DNA from: Cellvibrionales bacterium
GTDB taxonomy: Bacteria; Pseudomonadota; Gammaproteobacteria; Pseudomonadales; JAHEIH01
NCBI GenBank assembly: GCA_024639455.1
Contig: JAHEIH010000001.1
Location: 1 to 64,000 of the forward strand
Direction of reading: 5' to 3'
Length of the DNA stretch: 64,000 nt
The translations under genes were made by a program, and so were the position numbers. Under the pieces are notes generated by a model. It ran no database searches, had not been told where the DNA came from, and saw only the letters and a program-made list of their open reading frames with translations. The stretch's first letter is position 1; each line of letters opens with the position of its first letter. Of the stretch, positions 55,358-64,000 are shown in pieces.

Positions 55358-57265
55358 TTACTGATCGTCGACTTTTTCTAGCACGAAGGGCAGATTGGTT
55401 TTTACAGTGAGCGGATGGTAGCCATCTCTCGCTTGAGCAAAGGCCTTGGCGCCAAAAGCGCGCCCCTCAGGTGTCTTAGCCAATTCGCGGTAAAGTGGTT
55501 TCACCAGTTTGTTGCGACCAATAGTCACAAGGTAGTTGTGAAGGCGATCAAAGGCATTTTCGTACCAATGCTCTACCGACAACATTAGCCACACGTGGGC
55601 AATCTCATTGTTGCGACTAGCGGTGAAGTCGTAGGCCGCATCCAGCGCTTCCATCTGCTGCAAGCTCAGGCTGTCGGGCATGCCTTGCAAAAAGTGCATC
55701 CACTGGTGGAATGCCCAGTCACCACTGGGGATATCAGCGGCGGAAATTTCACCCGTTAACCAGGCATTGCGTGCGCTGTCTACCATCTCAAACGCCGGGC
55801 TGCTAGGCTCCGGGGCGCCTTCTGGGATACCTGGCTGATGTATCCATTTCGCCAAGCGTTCAGGGCTAATAGCTTCCGGGTGAGCGGACAATAATTCTTC
55901 TCTAAGGTACTTTTCAAACTGCGCGGTGGTGATGCTTTGAAAGGCAAAGTGTTCAAAATATTTCAGTAGGAAGGCATCAAATTCGGCACGGCCGATACGT
56001 TGTTCCAGTTCGCGCAGGAAGAGAGCTCCCTTTTCGTAGGGGATGTTGCTAAACACGGCATCAGGGTCTCTACCCTTCATATCGATAGCCAAGATGGTGT
56101 CATCGGCGACCAAATCGCCTATATCGGCCTGCAAGTCGCCATAACCTAGCACAAACTCCATCGCCTCTCGCTCTTTGCCATAGACGATTTCCATGATGCG
56201 GTAGGTAAGGTAGGTTGTGAAACCCTCGTTCATCCACAGGTCGCGCCAAGTGGCGTTGGTCACGGTGTTGCCCGACCAAGAGTGCGCCAGTTCGTGGGCG
56301 ATCAAAGATACTAGGCTTTTATCACCCGCCAACACGGTGGGAGTGATAAACGATAAGCGAGGGTTTTCCATGCCACCAAAGGGGAAGGAGGGTGGCAAGA
56401 TCAGAAGGTCATAGCGGTCCCAGCGGTACTTGCCGTAAACCTTTTCGGTTGCGATTAGCATCGCTTCAGTGTCTTCAAACTCCGCCGCGGCGGCATCGAG
56501 GTAGGCTGGCTCAGAGTAGATGCCGGTGCGCTCGCCCATCGGTTTGAAGTGGATGTCACCGACGGCGATGGCAATTAAGTAGGAGGGAATTCGCTGTGGC
56601 ATATTGAATTCGTAAACCCCGTCGCGCTCGGCGTTAGGGTCGTTAGACGCACTCATCACCGCCATCAACTCAGGTGATGTGCGAATGGTGGCATCGTAGG
56701 TAATTCTTACGCCAGGGGAATCTTGAAGCGGGATAAAGCTGCGTGCGTGAATCGCTTGTGCCTGGCTAAACAAGAAGGGGTGTTTTTTGCCGGCGGTTTG
56801 TTGTGGGCTGAGCCACTGAAGGCCTGAGGCATCCGGTGATGTGGCGTAGTCAATACGCACGCGTTGGCAGTCGCTCGACAGTTCAATGCTGAGAGGCGTG
56901 CCAAGGTGTTGATCGGTGTCGCCTAAGTTGAAGGGTACCGCTTGCTCGCCGCAATAGGTGCCGGCGATATTGAGGTCTCGGGTGTCTAAAAACAGTGTGT
57001 TTGTTGAGCTATCGATGCGTTCAACGTCAAGACTCGCACTGCCTTGTAGGGTGCGCTCTTCAAAGTCGACCGATAAGTCGAGCGATACATGCCGCACAAC
57101 CATCTGTTCTGGATTGCTAAAAGAGTGGTGGTCGACGCGACTGGTCGCATGTGCTGGTTTGGGCTGAGGCGCTTGATTGGTAGGCGCTTCTGGTGATGAA
57201 CAGCCAGCCAAAACGCCAATGAGGGAGGCGAGAGCCAAACGTCTGAGGGGGGCGTTACGTGTCAT
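55358..57265 (-). CDS. M1 family metallopeptidase lipoprotein (LTA4-hydrolase-like)
   Basis: 635 aa. Signal with lipobox LAGC (about residues 18-21) makes it a lipoprotein, probably in the periplasm. GGMENPRLSFITPTVLAG (GxMEN exopeptidase motif) and LIAHELAHSWSGN with the HExxH zinc site and the third ligand Glu in WMNEGFTTYLTYR are textbook M1. The C-terminal helical domain is LTA4-hydrolase-like (about residues 480-630). It cuts N-terminal residues from peptides. Nine bases downstream of the small lipoprotein gene and ending exactly beside yigZ. Confidence 0.93.
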   Translation of the reverse strand: MTRNAPLRRLALASLIGVLAGCSSPEAPTNQAPQPKPAHATSRVDHHSFSNPEQMVVRHVSLDLSVDFEERTLQGSASLDVERIDSSTNTLFLDTRDLNIAGTYCGEQAVPFNLGDTDQHLGTPLSIELSSDCQRVRIDYATSPDASGLQWLSPQQTAGKKHPFLFSQAQAIHARSFIPLQDSPGVRITYDATIRTSPELMAVMSASNDPNAERDGVYEFNMPQRIPSYLIAIAVGDIHFKPMGERTGIYSEPAYLDAAAAEFEDTEAMLIATEKVYGKYRWDRYDLLILPPSFPFGGMENPRLSFITPTVLAGDKSLVSLIAHELAHSWSGNTVTNATWRDLWMNEGFTTYLTYRIMEIVYGKEREAMEFVLGYGDLQADIGDLVADDTILAIDMKGRDPDAVFSNIPYEKGALFLRELEQRIGRAEFDAFLLKYFEHFAFQSITTAQFEKYLREELLSAHPEAISPERLAKWIHQPGIPEGAPEPSSPAFEMVDSARNAWLTGEISAADIPSGDWAFHQWMHFLQGMPDSLSLQQMEALDAAYDFTASRNNEIAHVWLMLSVEHWYENAFDRLHNYLVTIGRNKLVKPLYRELAKTPEGRAFGAKAFAQARDGYHPLTVKTNLPFVLEKVDDQ

Positions 57266-57274
57266 AGCTACCTC

Positions 57275-57784
57275 TTATTCTTTCAGTAAAACCCAGTCGA
57301 TTAAGTATTTGCTGGGGCGTAGGTCGTCTTGCCACTCCGTGGCGCGTACGATGTACAGTGTCCACAATTCACCGTCGACGTACACCGGTGCAAATTGGCC
57401 ACTTTCCAATAGTCGACGCTCGCCATTGTTGTCAGTGATTTTTACGACCGCCTCGCGATAACTGTTGGCAAAGCGAAGGTTGAATACCGAGTCTTTGCGT
57501 TGTGGACTAATGCTAAACGCTTTCAGGATGTCGCCGCCGCGATCGGATTTTGCCGCTACGATGCGCAGTTCGCCAGATTTACGTGCTTCAACGCGGCGAA
57601 TAACCCCATCCTTAATAGGTTGGTCGTTGTCTTGCCAGTCACAGCCAAAGCATTGAATAGGTGCCCACGGCCATGGCTCAAAGGTAAGCCCATAAAGGCT
57701 CTGTTTACTGTGGTTGGCAAGGCTTTGACAGGCGGCAAGAAAAACAAAAGAAACCAGCGCGATGCTCAGTTTTATACGTGACAT
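57275..57784 (-). CDS. Lipoprotein of unknown function
   Basis: About 169 aa from ATG 57784 (AAGGAC six bases before; an earlier ATG at 57808 has no site). Lipobox LAAC at about residues 15-18. The rest is beta-rich with IQCFGCDW (a Cys pair) and a core EARKSGELRIVAAKSDRGG, KITDNNGERRL, PVYVDGELWTLYIVRA. Family not recognised. Same operon as the M1 peptidase, so perhaps a helper at the membrane. Confidence 0.75.
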   Translation of the reverse strand: MSRIKLSIALVSFVFLAACQSLANHSKQSLYGLTFEPWPWAPIQCFGCDWQDNDQPIKDGVIRRVEARKSGELRIVAAKSDRGGDILKAFSISPQRKDSVFNLRFANSYREAVVKITDNNGERRLLESGQFAPVYVDGELWTLYIVRATEWQDDLRPSKYLIDWVLLKE

Positions 57785-57867
57785 GGTATCGTCCTTGAAA
57801 GTTGACATTAATTATAAGCCCTGTGGCGGGCTATTGTATTGAGGGCCTTTGTGAAAGGTCGCCAGTT

Positions 57868-58803
57868 TTAGTCTTCTCTGGCCAGGTCGACGATGAGTCT
57901 GCGCAGCCATTGGTGTCCTGGATTGTGTTGCAACAGTGGACTCCAGATCATTTTTATTTCAATAGGCACCAGCGGAAAGGGCGGGGTGCGTATCGCCAGT
58001 TTTGGCTCGTTGGCGTAAACCTGAGCCATACGCCTTGGCAAGGTAGCGATCAGATCCGGTTGTGTGGCGAAGGTTGAGGCCACCATATAATTACGGGTAA
58101 AGACGCGAATGTTACGTTTTACATCGAGCTCGGCTAAAGCTTCATCGATCCACCCAAGACGCGACGTGTTGCCCCGATCCATGCCTGTGCCTACCCCCAT
58201 GTTGGTTTTATTCACCCAGATATGGTTTGAGGCGAGGTAGGCGTCCAGATCGAAGTTATCGACAGCAGGGTGGTCAGAACTAAGCAGGCAGGCAAAATTG
58301 TCGCGCCACAGCGTGGTCTGGTGAAACGATTGTGGCAGTTGGTTGAAGCGATTGATCGCCATATCGACCTTGCCTTTCTCGATGTCTTGAAAACTGACGT
58401 CACTGGGGGTCAAAATGTCGAGACAAATGCCCGGTGCTTGTTCATGCAGAGCGGCAATGACTTTGGGTAGCAAGGTCGCTTCAATGTAGTCGCTCGCCAT
58501 CACGCGGAAGGTGCGGTCGCTAGTAGTGGGCTCGAAGGGGGTCGATGGTTGAACGGCTTTTTCTACCTCGTTGAGTATGTTGCGAACTAAAGGTTGCAGT
58601 GTTTCGGCCCGCTCGGTGGGTGTCATCCCTTCGCTGGTGCGAATAAGCAATGGATCATCGAGTAGGTCGCGCAGACGTTTTAAACCGTTGCTCATGGCGG
58701 GTTGGGTAATGCCTAGTTGCTCTGCGGCCTTGGTAACGTTGCGTTCGCGCAACAAAACGTCTAAAAATACCAATAAATTCAAATCTACTCGTGACAGGTT
58801 CAT
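57868..58803 (-). CDS. LysR family transcriptional regulator
   Basis: 311 aa. N-terminal winged helix (LNLLVFLDVLLRERNVTKAAEQLGITQPAMSNGLKRLR, partly: about residues 7-44) then a LysR substrate domain. The LSRVDLNLLVFLDVLL start and FTPTERA linker place it near NodD/LeuO/PcpR-like regulators. It is divergent from aceK with an 85-base gap holding an inverted repeat. It may regulate aceK or itself; the ligand is unknown. Confidence 0.9.
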   Translation of the reverse strand: MNLSRVDLNLLVFLDVLLRERNVTKAAEQLGITQPAMSNGLKRLRDLLDDPLLIRTSEGMTPTERAETLQPLVRNILNEVEKAVQPSTPFEPTTSDRTFRVMASDYIEATLLPKVIAALHEQAPGICLDILTPSDVSFQDIEKGKVDMAINRFNQLPQSFHQTTLWRDNFACLLSSDHPAVDNFDLDAYLASNHIWVNKTNMGVGTGMDRGNTSRLGWIDEALAELDVKRNIRVFTRNYMVASTFATQPDLIATLPRRMAQVYANEPKLAIRTPPFPLVPIEIKMIWSPLLQHNPGHQWLRRLIVDLARED

Positions 58804-58823
58804 TTTCTTGCCTAATAGTGACC

Positions 58824-58848
58824 ATCAATTCCATAAAATAGAATGATG
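58824..58848. promoter_or_regulatory. LysR-type operator candidate between lysR gene and aceK
   Basis: ATTC-N9-GAAT at 58828-58844 fits the T-N11-A layout of LysR boxes, and the arms extend to CATCAATTC/GAATGATG with one bulged base. It lies 21-45 bases from the regulator start and 41-65 bases before aceK. Confidence 0.45.
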
Positions 58849-58888
58849 TTTTACCATGGGTAGTGCAAAACAACAATAAGGAAAGGCT

Positions 58889-60652
58889 ATGCCTAGCCAG
58901 TTGCAACGACTTAAAAACGATATGGCACAGCGTCTCGCCAGTGCCATCCTCAATGGCTTCGAAGCGATGTTTGCCGATTTTACCAACGTCACCCTTGGGG
59001 CTAAGGTGCGTTTTGAAAAGGCCGACTGGCCGGCGGTGCAAGAGGCCTCGTCACAGCGTATCGAGATTTACAAGGGCAAAGTGCACAGCATCGCCGAATT
59101 GATCAAAGGCCTCGTGGGGCCACCCATTTATGAGCCCGAACTCTGGGTGCTTGCCAAGGTTTATTACATCGATATTTTGCAGTACCACGCCAACTACGAA
59201 ATCGCTGAAACCTTCTACAATTCCATCTATTGCTACGTGTTTGGTCACGACAATATCAACGATGATCACGCCTTTGTGACCTCGTCGCAAAAGCCTCAAT
59301 CGCTGGAAGTCAGTCAAAATCTTTACCATCGCTACTCGCCAGGTGAACAGGTGACTGACTTAACACGCGACCTATTGGACGGCTGCTTATTTAATGTGCG
59401 GTGGGAGGACAAAGAACGCGATATTCACAATATCGTTGCCGCCGCTCGTGAGCCGTTGTTGCGCTTTTCGCCGCAGGAGCGCAACAATATGCAGGTTGAT
59501 GTGCTGAAGTCCGTGTTTTATCGCTCAAAGGCCGCCTATGTTATCGGTCGGGTGGTGCTGAGGGATAATACTATTCCCTTTGTGTTGCCCATCATGCACA
59601 ACAGGCAGGGGGAATTATTTGTTGATACGGTGATTTTTGACCGCGACGAATTGTCGGTGGTGTTCAGTTTCACTCGCTCCTTCTTTATGGTCGAGACCAA
59701 CGACCCCTCCAGTATTGTCGACTTTTTGAAGATCTTGATGCCGCACAAGGCGCGCTCAGAGCTTTATGCCTGTATCGGCTTTCGCAAGCACTCAAAAACC
59801 GAATTCTTCCGAGATTTTCGTCGCTACATGGCCAAAACGGAGGAGCAATTTGTCATCGCCCCAGGTATTAAAGGTATGGTGATGTCGGTGTTCACGCTGC
59901 CGAGTTACGACTTTGTGTTCAAACTCATCAAAGATCGTTTTGCCCCGCCCAAGGATATGACCCGCGATCAAGTTAAGGAAAAGTATCGCTTGGTGTCGCG
60001 CCACGACCGTGTAGGCCGGATGGCTGACACTCATGAATTCTCCAATTTTGAATTTGATAAACGGATGCTATCGGAAGAGCTTTTGCATGAGCTATACCAG
60101 CTGGCCCCCTCACTGCTGAAAGAAAAGGGCGAACACCGCCTCGTCATTGATCACTTGTATATCGAGCGCAAAATGATTCCGCTCAATATATATCTTCAAC
60201 ATGCCAGCGATGAGGACATTGTCGATGTCATGGACGAGTACGGTAATGCCATCAAACAATTGGCCGCGGCTAACATCTTTCCGGGCGATATGCTGTTGAA
60301 AAACTTCGGTGTTACGCGCCATAAGCGGGTAGTGTTCTATGACTACGACGAAATTTGTCCGTTGACAGACTGTGTGTTCAGAACGCTCCCCGAGCCCCAG
60401 AATGAATACCAGGAGATGTCGGGTGAATTGTGGTACACCGTCGGGCCGTTTGATATCTTTCCAGAAGAATTTAGGTTGTTTTTTTCTGGGAATCCCAAGG
60501 CGCGCAAGGCCTTCGAAGAGCGCCATGGCGATCTTTACAACGTCAGTTATTGGACTAGCATTCAAGAAAATATTCGGGCGGGTCAAATTCTCGACGTCTT
60601 TCCCTATCGCAAGCGTCGTCGTTTCCAGCGCAATGTAGACAAGGCATCATAG
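58889..60652 (+). CDS. aceK: Isocitrate dehydrogenase kinase/phosphatase
   Basis: 587 aa, normal AceK size. The ATP-loop APGIKGMVM near residue 320 and DRVGRMADTHEFSNFEFD, FYDYDEICPLTDC blocks are AceK-specific. It phosphorylates isocitrate dehydrogenase to send isocitrate to the glyoxylate shunt, and removes the phosphate when sugars are rich. AAGGAA precedes ATG 58889. In E. coli aceK follows aceBA; here it is alone with a small Rieske gene 11 bases downstream. Confidence 0.95.
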   Translation: MPSQLQRLKNDMAQRLASAILNGFEAMFADFTNVTLGAKVRFEKADWPAVQEASSQRIEIYKGKVHSIAELIKGLVGPPIYEPELWVLAKVYYIDILQYHANYEIAETFYNSIYCYVFGHDNINDDHAFVTSSQKPQSLEVSQNLYHRYSPGEQVTDLTRDLLDGCLFNVRWEDKERDIHNIVAAAREPLLRFSPQERNNMQVDVLKSVFYRSKAAYVIGRVVLRDNTIPFVLPIMHNRQGELFVDTVIFDRDELSVVFSFTRSFFMVETNDPSSIVDFLKILMPHKARSELYACIGFRKHSKTEFFRDFRRYMAKTEEQFVIAPGIKGMVMSVFTLPSYDFVFKLIKDRFAPPKDMTRDQVKEKYRLVSRHDRVGRMADTHEFSNFEFDKRMLSEELLHELYQLAPSLLKEKGEHRLVIDHLYIERKMIPLNIYLQHASDEDIVDVMDEYGNAIKQLAAANIFPGDMLLKNFGVTRHKRVVFYDYDEICPLTDCVFRTLPEPQNEYQEMSGELWYTVGPFDIFPEEFRLFFSGNPKARKAFEERHGDLYNVSYWTSIQENIRAGQILDVFPYRKRRRFQRNVDKAS

Positions 60653-60663
60653 CGGAGCAGACT

Positions 60664-60981
60664 ATGCAGACCTATCATCGGCTAGAAAGTTTGATGAATT
60701 TAGCACCGGGATATCGGCGGGAATTTATTGTCGCTGGTCGCCAAATGTTGTTACTTCAAGAGGGCGATGTCACTGCATTGGTGGAAAATCGCTGCCCCCA
60801 TCAGGGTTTTTCACTAGTCGATGCGCGTATTAAAGGGGGTGTTTTGACTTGCGCCGCCCACGCGGTGAGCTTTTCCCTGCGCAGTGGCGAGGTTCAGCCC
60901 GGTGCAGCATTTCACTGTTCGGCACTCAAGGTGTACGAATTGATTTATCGTGGTAACGAGGTAGGGGTCTACCTCGATTGA
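60664..60981 (+). CDS. Small Rieske [2Fe-2S] protein
   Basis: 105 aa, one Rieske domain. The two ligand motifs are CPHQGF (Cys43, His45) and CAAH (Cys62, His65), with the usual spacing of 16 residues. It resembles the ferredoxin-like Rieske proteins of NirD or dioxygenase systems and is cytosolic (no signal or membrane helix). An electron-carrier role is likely; the partner is unknown. Co-transcribed with aceK by its 11-base gap. Confidence 0.88.
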   Translation: MQTYHRLESLMNLAPGYRREFIVAGRQMLLLQEGDVTALVENRCPHQGFSLVDARIKGGVLTCAAHAVSFSLRSGEVQPGAAFHCSALKVYELIYRGNEVGVYLD

Positions 60982-60989
60982 GCATGGCG

Positions 60990-61832
60990 CTACTTGGCGA
61001 CTTTTGTCAGGTCCAAACTGTGCTTGATCAACTGTAGGCGGTTTTCAATATCGGGCCCCATCTGCAGAGCAAGCCCTGTGGTCAGGATGTCGATAATCGT
61101 CAGGATGACGATGCGGGTGACCATGGGCACGTAAATCGTGGTGTCTTCCAATTCCGAAGCCGAGCTGATAGCGACGTCTGCCAGTTTGGCGATGGGCGAG
61201 TCGGTAGCTGTGATGGCTATTAGATCGCCACCTGCACGCTTGACGATTTCAGCTGTCTCGATCATGTCCTTGGTGCGCCCGGTGAAGGTAATGATCAATA
61301 CCGCTGTTCCCTTGGTGGCGCTGGCTGCGGCCATGCGTTGTTTCAATGTATCTTCATAGCACACGGTGGGAATACCACTGCGAAAGAAGCGGTTTTGTGC
61401 ATCGGCGGCAATCGACGCACAACCGCCCATGCCAAAAATTTCGATTCTCTTGGCGTTTCGAATAATCTCAATGGCTCTGTCGATAGCGTCGAGTTCGAGT
61501 CCATTACGCAGATATTCCAAGCCATTCATGTTGGCGCCGATAATCTTTTGTGCAATTTCTTCGCTGTTATCGCCAGCGGATACTGTGCTAGAAATATAGG
61601 AATTTCCACTTGCCATGGCACTGGCGAGTTGTACTTTTAAATCGGGGAAGCTTCGGCAACCGGCTGACCGACAAAGACGCGAGACCATTGGGTCGCTAAC
61701 GTCGGCCGCGCGAGCCAACTCGGCGGTGGTCATGTGCACCACGGCGGCAGGATCCTTCAAGATGACTTCGGCAATCCGGCGTTCTGCTTTGCTGAAGTTA
61801 TTGATTGATTGCTGTAAGCGATTGAGTAGCAT
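60990..61832 (-). CDS. hexR: MurR/RpiR family regulator HexR
   Basis: 280 aa. N-terminal HTH_6 domain (MLLNRLQQSINNFSKAERR at the start, ELARAADVSDPMVSRLCRSAG about residues 39-59) and a C-terminal SIS sugar-phosphate domain (EIFGMGGCASIAADAQNRF near 133-151; TFTGRTKDMIETAE near 185). The order hexR-pgi-edd and these residues match HexR, which represses glycolytic and Entner-Doudoroff genes and is released by KDPG. Divergent from pgi. Confidence 0.9.
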   Translation of the reverse strand: MLLNRLQQSINNFSKAERRIAEVILKDPAAVVHMTTAELARAADVSDPMVSRLCRSAGCRSFPDLKVQLASAMASGNSYISSTVSAGDNSEEIAQKIIGANMNGLEYLRNGLELDAIDRAIEIIRNAKRIEIFGMGGCASIAADAQNRFFRSGIPTVCYEDTLKQRMAAASATKGTAVLIITFTGRTKDMIETAEIVKRAGGDLIAITATDSPIAKLADVAISSASELEDTTIYVPMVTRIVILTIIDILTTGLALQMGPDIENRLQLIKHSLDLTKVAK

Positions 61833-61894
61833 GTGATTACCTCGTAGATATGCGCAAAATATACCATCGAGATGTCATTGCAAGAAGTCTTTTT

Positions 61895-61909
61895 TGTAAC
61901 TCAATTAAA
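61895..61909 (+). promoter_or_regulatory. HexR operator candidate
   Basis: TGTAACTCAATTAAA matches 12 of 15 positions of the HexR consensus TGTAATTAAATTACA, counted by eye. It lies 63 bases from the hexR start and 162 before pgi, in the divergent gap, where it could regulate both directions. Confidence 0.55.
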
Positions 61910-62070
61910 AAATATAGCTTTATTTTGTTGTTCAAGTGTGGAAAAATTTAACCCAATTAAAAGATGTTAAGGTTTCGTAATACTTTAGCACGCCAGTTTG
62001 CAGCGTCTATGTTTAAGCTTACAATCGGTTGCAACGCTGACTGGATATAAACCTTAAAAGAGGGTTAACA

Positions 62071-63750
62071 ATGAGTTCAAGATCGACACTGCCTGCATGG
62101 ACAGCCCTACAATCACTCGCTGCACAGCAGCGCGAAATCCATCTCAACGATCTATTCAGCGCCGATCCCTCGCGCTTCAGTACTTTTTCTGCTGAGCTGC
62201 CTGGCGTATTGTTTGACTATTCTAAGCAGCGTGTTGACGCCAATGTCATGCAATCTTTGCTGGAACTGGCTGAGCAATGCGATGTCGCCGCTTGGCGGGA
62301 TAAAATGTTCAGCGGCGAACACATCAACATCACTGAAGACCGCGCCGTGTTGCATGTCGCCCTTCGCGACCGCGCTAAGCGTTGTATATTGGTGGATGGT
62401 GTTGATGTCAGCGGCGAAGTTAGCCGCGAGTTGGCTCGTATGGAAGCCTTTGTCAACGCCGTTCGTAGCGGTGATTGGAAGGGTTACAGCGGCGAAATGA
62501 TTACCGATGTGGTCAGTATTGGTATCGGCGGTTCGCATTTGGGCCCACAAATGGTCACTGAGGCCTTAGCGGCTTACGCCGATGAGACGCTTAACGTTCA
62601 CTATGTGTCTAACGTCGATGGTACTCAAATTGCAACCACCTTGAATGGCTTAGATCCTGCCACGACATTGTTCGTTATTTCCTCGAAGACGTTTACCACC
62701 TCTGAAACGATGACCAATGCCCGCACGGCGTTGGCCTGGTTGACAGCCGCGGCCGCCGAGGCCGGTATTAGCGATAGTAAGTCGGCAGCGGGTAAACACT
62801 TTGTGGCTGTCTCATCCAATGTGGCCGCCGCGGGTGAGATGGGCATCGAGCAAGACAATATTTTTAGTATGTGGGATTGGGTGGGTGGCCGTTTCTCGCT
62901 GTGGTCAGCGATCGGTCTTCCCGTTGCCCTCTACCTTGGTTTTGAAAAGTTTGTCGAGTTGCTAGAAGGCGCTCACGAGGTCGATGAGCATTTTGCTAGC
63001 GCTGATTTCGCTAGCAATATCCCCGTACTGATGGCGTTGCTGAGCGTTTGGAATACCACCTTTATGGGGTTCCCTGCGCAAGCTATTTTGCCCTACGACC
63101 AAGCGATGCATAGGCTGCCGGCCTACTTGCAGCAAGCAGAGATGGAATCCAATGGTAAATTTGTTGTGCGCGATGGTGGTAGCGTTGACTACGCTACGGT
63201 GCCACTGATCTGGGGCGAGGTGGGTATTAATGGCCAGCACGCGTTTTACCAGTTCCTGCATCAAAGTCCCGCCATTATTCCCGCTGATTTCATTGGTTCG
63301 GTGCGTAGTAGCATTGAGGTGGATGGTCACCACGATGTACTGATGTCGAACTACTTTGCACAAAGTAAGGCGTTGATGACAGGCGTTAGCGCGGCTGAGA
63401 TTCGTGCTGATTTGACCGCCAAAGGACTCTCGCCTGAGCGTATTGATGAAATCGTACCGCACAAGGTACATCAAGGTAATCGCCCTACCAGTAGTTTCCT
63501 GCTGTCTCGCGTTGAGCCTCGTACCTTGGGCATGATGATCGCCCTGTATGAACACAAAATCTTTGTACAGGGTGTCATTTTGGATATTTGTTCATTCGAC
63601 CAATGGGGTGTCGAGTTGGGCAAAGTAATCGCCAAGAAAATTGAAGCAGATATCGCCGCCGATTCGATGGGCGAAGCTGAGTTACAGCAGCAATACGATG
63701 TCTCCACCGCGGGCCTTATGGCGCGCTACAAAACTATGCGTCGGAGTTAA
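62071..63750 (+). CDS. pgi: Glucose-6-phosphate isomerase
   Basis: 559 aa, near E. coli Pgi (549). GIGGSHLGPQMVTEAL (about residues 151-166), SKTFTTSETM (phosphate site), MESNGKFV with the catalytic Glu (about 353-360) and KVHQGNRPT with the catalytic Lys region. It interconverts glucose-6-phosphate and fructose-6-phosphate. AAGAGGG lies before the ATG. edd follows after two bases. Confidence 0.96.
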   Translation: MSSRSTLPAWTALQSLAAQQREIHLNDLFSADPSRFSTFSAELPGVLFDYSKQRVDANVMQSLLELAEQCDVAAWRDKMFSGEHINITEDRAVLHVALRDRAKRCILVDGVDVSGEVSRELARMEAFVNAVRSGDWKGYSGEMITDVVSIGIGGSHLGPQMVTEALAAYADETLNVHYVSNVDGTQIATTLNGLDPATTLFVISSKTFTTSETMTNARTALAWLTAAAAEAGISDSKSAAGKHFVAVSSNVAAAGEMGIEQDNIFSMWDWVGGRFSLWSAIGLPVALYLGFEKFVELLEGAHEVDEHFASADFASNIPVLMALLSVWNTTFMGFPAQAILPYDQAMHRLPAYLQQAEMESNGKFVVRDGGSVDYATVPLIWGEVGINGQHAFYQFLHQSPAIIPADFIGSVRSSIEVDGHHDVLMSNYFAQSKALMTGVSAAEIRADLTAKGLSPERIDEIVPHKVHQGNRPTSSFLLSRVEPRTLGMMIALYEHKIFVQGVILDICSFDQWGVELGKVIAKKIEADIAADSMGEAELQQQYDVSTAGLMARYKTMRRS

Positions 63751-63752
63751 TG

Positions 63753-64000
63753 ATGTCTATGAATTCAGTGGTGGCAGCAGTCACCGCACGTTTGATTGAG
63801 CGCAGCAAATCCAGTCGCGACGACTATGTCAATCGCATGAACAAGGCTCGCAGTGTTGGCCGCGTCCGTTCTCGTTTGTCGTGTGGCAACTTGGCCCACG
63901 CCATTGCTGCTTGCAGTAGCAGCGTTAAGGGACAGCTTGCGGGTGATGACGTGGCCAACGTGGCCATTATCTCGGCCTATAACGAAATGTTGTCGGCGCA
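63753..64000 (+). CDS. edd: Phosphogluconate dehydratase (3' end outside window)
   Basis: First 82 codons only. I start at ATG 63753 because GGAG (63743-63746) is six bases before it; ATGs at 63750 and 63759 are in the same frame. SCGNLAHAIAACSS holds the start of the Fe-S Cys region and the end NVAIISAYNEMLSA matches E. coli Edd, which converts 6-phosphogluconate to KDPG in the Entner-Doudoroff pathway. It forms a unit with pgi. Confidence 0.9.
   Translation, partial: MSMNSVVAAVTARLIERSKSSRDDYVNRMNKARSVGRVRSRLSCGNLAHAIAACSSSVKGQLAGDDVANVAIISAYNEMLSA

Noticed and set aside
62962-63555. Long open frame antisense to pgi
   Set aside because: It mirrors a well-conserved enzyme gene and shows no domain of its own.
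1-64000. tRNA, rRNA, CRISPR arrays, insertion sequences, prophage
   Set aside because: No cloverleaf-like conserved blocks, regular spacer arrays, transposase or integrase genes were seen on reading both strands.

Overview
The window looks like the chromosome of a free-living, probably marine, gammaproteobacterium. The evidence is the argG-motY | pyrC-rnt gene order (a block I recall from Pseudomonas), a MotY-type T-ring protein that usually goes with a sodium-driven flagellar motor, a HexR-controlled pgi-edd locus, AceK, FeoAB, a full leucine-degradation operon with its MerR regulator, and many RND pumps. Cellvibrionales/Halieaceae-type relatives are my best guess from memory of similar proteins. 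Coding density is high, with short gaps, many 1-4 bp stop/start overlaps and no phage, transposase, CRISPR array, rRNA or tRNA that I can see.

Layout. 1-2.6 kb: the end of an alpha/beta hydrolase converges on a ThuA / Gfo-Idh-MocA pair whose upstream region carries LacI-type operator candidates. 2.8-7.0 kb: first RND adaptor-permease pair. 7.0-12.0 kb: YhhQ-type queuosine-precursor transporter, feoAB behind a Fur-box-like sequence, a TruC-type pseudouridine synthase, and a sulfide/thiosulfate group (Blh-like phosphatase-fold protein plus a split YeeE/YedE transporter). 12.1-19.1 kb: a chemoreceptor with a C-terminal sensor-like domain, the second RND pair and a second Gfo/Idh oxidoreductase. 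19.1-24.6 kb is the least ordinary stretch: a small exported protein, a frameshifted CadC-like TPR regulator, a minimal ToxR-like regulator, a small exported DUF3718-like protein behind a phased direct repeat, and a Cache-domain membrane protein whose histidine-kinase end looks degenerate. 24.6-32.2 kb: TetR and AraC regulators, a GDSAG-type hydrolase, and a four-gene beta-oxidation-type operon. 32.3-34.5 kb: LysE and AEC transporters and an exported protein of unknown role.

34.6-40.6 kb: liuR-liuA-liuB-liuC-liuD, which takes isovaleryl-CoA to HMG-CoA; the HMG-CoA lyase that would finish the route is not next to it. 40.7-46.8 kb: maeA, then, convergent, a probable operon pyrC-rnt-amidohydrolase-nfsB-asparaginase. 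The whole maeA/asparaginase gap is built from a 126-bp inverted-repeat element and a second half copy. 46.9-53.7 kb: motY, argG and the third RND pair. 53.7-58.8 kb: YlqF GTPase, YigZ/IMPACT protein, M1 peptidase lipoprotein, a second lipoprotein and a LysR regulator. 58.9-64 kb: aceK, a small Rieske protein, hexR, and the divergent pgi-edd genes, with edd running off the end.

Metabolically the window favours growth on organic acids, fatty acids and amino acids (liu operon, beta-oxidation set, malic enzyme, AceK control of isocitrate flow) with the Entner-Doudoroff route for sugars. I found no clearly new multi-gene system. The best candidates for unexplained biology are the stop-codon-to-stop-codon repeat at 42.39-42.57 kb, the membrane-regulator neighbourhood at 19.1-24.6 kb, and the two RND permeases with altered proton-relay residues.
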